A stretch of DNA of 64,000 bases from Larimichthys crocea (lineage: Eukaryota > Chordata > Actinopteri > Sciaenidae). Location: contig NW_020853535.1 in NCBI RefSeq assembly GCF_000972845.2, positions 496,001 to 560,000 of the forward strand, in the 5' to 3' direction. The notes under the pieces are model-generated. The model ran no database searches, was not told where the DNA came from, and was given only the letters and a program-made list of their open reading frames with translations. The translations under genes and the position numbers were made by a program. Below are positions 61,138-64,000 of the stretch, one piece after another (positions within the stretch are counted from its first letter, which is position 1; every line of letters starts with the position of its first letter).

Positions 61138-64000
61138 GTGATAGATAAGATGTTTGATGCCTGTAAGTGAGAAAATATTCAAGGTATTGCAAGATTTTAA
61201 AGACCATCTCACTGTGATAGTGAATGTTTGTTACAGAGTGAAAAGGCCATTCTCCATCTTATCATGGCAATAAACTGTTACAAGTTACAGACTTCTAATC
61301 AAAGTGCAAATGTGCTGAACTTTAAGGTCAGGTAGCTTACTGAAATGTAAGGTTGAGTGGCATTGAAGAGCTTCATGTTAAGTTCACGTTGTCAGTCACT
61401 GTAAAGACTACAGAAACCAGCTGACATTAAAAGAAAGGATATATAAAAAAGGATATAACATCAGACACGTAAAAATGATGGATGCTTAACCTGAAGGCAA
61501 TAAAAGATCTGAGTTTTTTAAAGTGCATTCAGCAGAGTAAAATATAAAACAAGCTATATGCATATTAAGACATTACACAGGTCGAGATTGCCACAAAAAC
61601 TGATCTGACTAAAAACATGCCAGACTGATATTAAACTTTTGTGCGTGTGAAGAATGTTACTCCATGTAGAGTGTGTGGAAGTGTGGAAGATTTAGCTGTT
61701 TTTACAGCTGCACGGAGCCCAGTCTGATGTTTGTAAAAGTCAGGATTTTATCCAGTTTAAAGAAAAGTACAATAGAAATTACAACAATGTACTGACCTTA
61801 CAGTCACTGCCTCTCAGTGTTGGAAGTTGCTGTCCAAATGAATATGTTTTGGGGTTTAACTGCAGCTCAAATCCCTTCATTAAGGTTCCTCAGAAGTGTG
61901 CTCCCCTGCTGGCTTCACATGGGGAGTGGTGCCCCATTCAGACAGCTGAACCTTAAGATTCAAAACAGGTTCAATACGGACACAATAGAGAAAATTAAAA
62001 GCATTTGTTTGAAATGCTCAATAGGTTCTGATCAGTTTAAGTGGAGCCTCTTCAGAAGTACTGTTTCAGTTTTCAGTGAAGAGCCTGGTAAACATGCAAT
62101 AAGTAAGCTATCCATAGGACTTTGTTCTACCCTCCCTGTCTGTCCGTGTTCGGGAGCACCCTCTTCATTGCGTGAATGTCATTATGCATGGTAAACACTG
62201 GAGTTAGAAACATGTGTCACTTTGCCCTGGGACAATTTCAACACTACAGTTCAGTTATCTTGTGTCCAGTTTAACTAGTTATACAGAATAGAGCCAATAC
62301 ACACTTTTTTCAAGGCAGGCAAAGAAAGGCTTATTATGAATACTGGATAAGAGAGGGACATATAAGTGTGTCATCTGCACAATAGTGAGAGACATCATGC
62401 TTTTGAATGATTTGGCCGAGGGCAAGCATGTACATTGGAAAATAACAGTGATCTATGAATGGACCCTTGAGGAACCTCACAAATAAAATGATCAACAGTG
62501 GAACAGGCATTTTCTAAACCAACAGATAAAGTTCTGTTAAGGAAGTAAGAGTGTGAGAGGTGTAGAGCTGTAGAGCCAGGTTTATGTATCTAGATGGTGC
62601 AGGAGAAGACCACAGATCATACATAAGGACTGAGCAGTTACGTCTATCAATAAAGACTTTCACATGGCCTCTCTCTGTGCTATGGCAAGCTCCAAAACTG
62701 TTAAAACTATTAAAAATACTGTTGTTATTCATAAAATAGATTAGATAGATTGGTTGAAATGTCATTCTTCAGAGCCTAAGATAAAAAGGGAAACATCATC
62801 ATTTAGAAATGACTGAGTAATACAGGATCCAAATTAAGTTTTCCTCAATAGTGGTTGAATAATTACATGTTTGGAAAGATGTTCTCAGAGTCAGAGAACT
62901 GTAAATATGCATTGAAATAAAGGGCCAATAAAATGTATATGTATATATTTCATTTGAGATATCAACTGGGTGTTGAAATGTTAACAGATTGAAACTGGGT
63001 CATGGAAACAGGATTATTGTTGAAGGTTGGTAGATGTCATGGATGTGGTGAAATGTGAGACAGTATGCTCTTCCCAATAAAATGAGAATCACATTTCTCT
63101 GTCTGATCATCACCAGTTGTGTATTGGTTGGTCCACTGAGAAAAGACTTTGGGGTTATGGTTATTTTTGGATGTTAGGCCTGATGCTGATCTTGCCTCTT
63201 TTACTGCTATGATGCGGTTGAAGTTATAATAGTTTTTCACTGAAGCAATGTCGAGAATGGAAAGACAGTGACTGTTGAAAGAGGCTAATAACTCATTGAG
63301 ATTTTCCCTCAGTGTTTAGGGTTTCCTAACCCTAAATTAGAATTTGCCTTTAACTTTAGTTTTATGGAGCATTTTAGTGTCTTTCAGCTCAGTGTTTTGG
63401 TTTTAAAGCCTGCAACTTTACAGTTTTGGTTCAGTCTTACCCGTATGCTGCATAAAACATGGACATAGTCTCCATGACATCACCCATATGTTTCTGAAGA
63501 ACCTCCCAACTAATACAAAAATGGACAAAGGTGGAGCACAAGTGGAGCTGAAAAGTCTGGTTGCTGAAACCAACCATCTGTGAAGGCACTAATCTGTCAC
63601 TTAAAGTGGTCACAAGCTTAATTATGCTTAAATATGCTTAATATAATTTGAATTTGAGGTATATAAAACTTTGTCCTTTGCACAGTCATGATGAGTCATG
63701 AAGCAAAATATCTATTGTACCAGACTGCAAACACTTTTGTTTCTGCTGGGCTTTATAAAGGCTGAGTCGCTTTTACTGCCAGACATAAGTGGCCATTCAA
63801 GGAACTGCAGTTTTTGGCACTTCAGTATTGGCTTCATTTTTTAGCCCAGGATGCTGCTGCTTCATTTCATTAATCCCATGGTACACTACCAAATGACAGA
63901 CAGACAGACGACTAACTAACTACCCAGATGGTGAACATCGGGGAGCATTCAGCTGGTAAAAAGCCATATATTTCCCTCAGGTATTGGCGGAGATGAAAAA
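61138..64000. other. Intronic/intergenic tail of the window
   Basis: No ano4 exon is recognisable, so the intron after 58463 extends past the window end. A 125-codon plus-strand ORF at 61817-62194 has no family signature. Dispersed repeats occupy about 63360-63600 and 63685-64000; the last bases (TATTTCCCTCAGGTATTGGC) belong to the same family as 51260-51300. Confidence 0.45.
63690..63850 (+). repeat. Dispersed repeat, copy 2
   Basis: Related to 28204-28400: GTACCAGACTGCAAACACTT, GCCAGACATAAGTGGCCATTCAAGG and GAACTGCAGTTTTTGGCAC. Confidence 0.6.

Noticed and set aside
61817..62194. 125-codon plus-strand ORF
   Set aside because: No recognisable domain and no splice-site or phase agreement with ano4.

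Overview
This is teleost fish nuclear DNA: intron-rich genes with GT-AG splicing, long AT-rich introns and intergenic stretches, many short TIR elements, a fish-type RTE/Rex3 LINE, and a fish-expanded innate-immune receptor class (FISNA-NACHT with B30.2). Five recognisable protein loci are present, each assembled from exon phases because no single ORF covers them.

Layout. 1-1130: the last two coding exons of selenoprotein O (+), ending in a UGA selenocysteine codon followed by Ser-Ser-stop, with a fitting SECIS hairpin at 1457-1503. 3451-13405: a complete PYD-FISNA-NACHT-LRR-B30.2 receptor (+), 11 coding exons that join without a phase error to 1241 codons plus stop. Its intron between the last LRR exon and the B30.2 linker exon holds a full-length Rex3-type LINE (8441-11816) with an intact 1058-codon ORF and a target-site duplication. 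15187-16852: a long inverted repeat whose right arm runs into the 5' exon of a secreted fibrinogen-domain protein of the angiopoietin-like class (17153-19975, +, six coding exons, 270 aa). 20799-23799: an NXPE-family pseudogene (-). 25172-25845: a solo LTR with a 5-bp target duplication. 26000-32000: dispersed repeats, including a hAT-type MITE nested inside another MITE.

32240-58463: a GC-rich possible first exon, then a chain of small phase-1 exons over some 19 kb, leading into anoctamin-4 (ano4, +). Ano4 is clear from 51788 to 58463 and leaves the window in the intron after the exon that begins TM2. 58464-64000: that intron, with two possible minus-strand exons, a 571-bp MITE and other repeats.

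The genes do not form a functional unit. The main points of interest are the SECIS with CC in place of AA in the apical loop, the intact Rex3 in an immune-receptor intron, the inverted duplication of a promoter region, a possible N-terminal extension of ano4, and several MITE families that share a TTAA-AG terminal layout.
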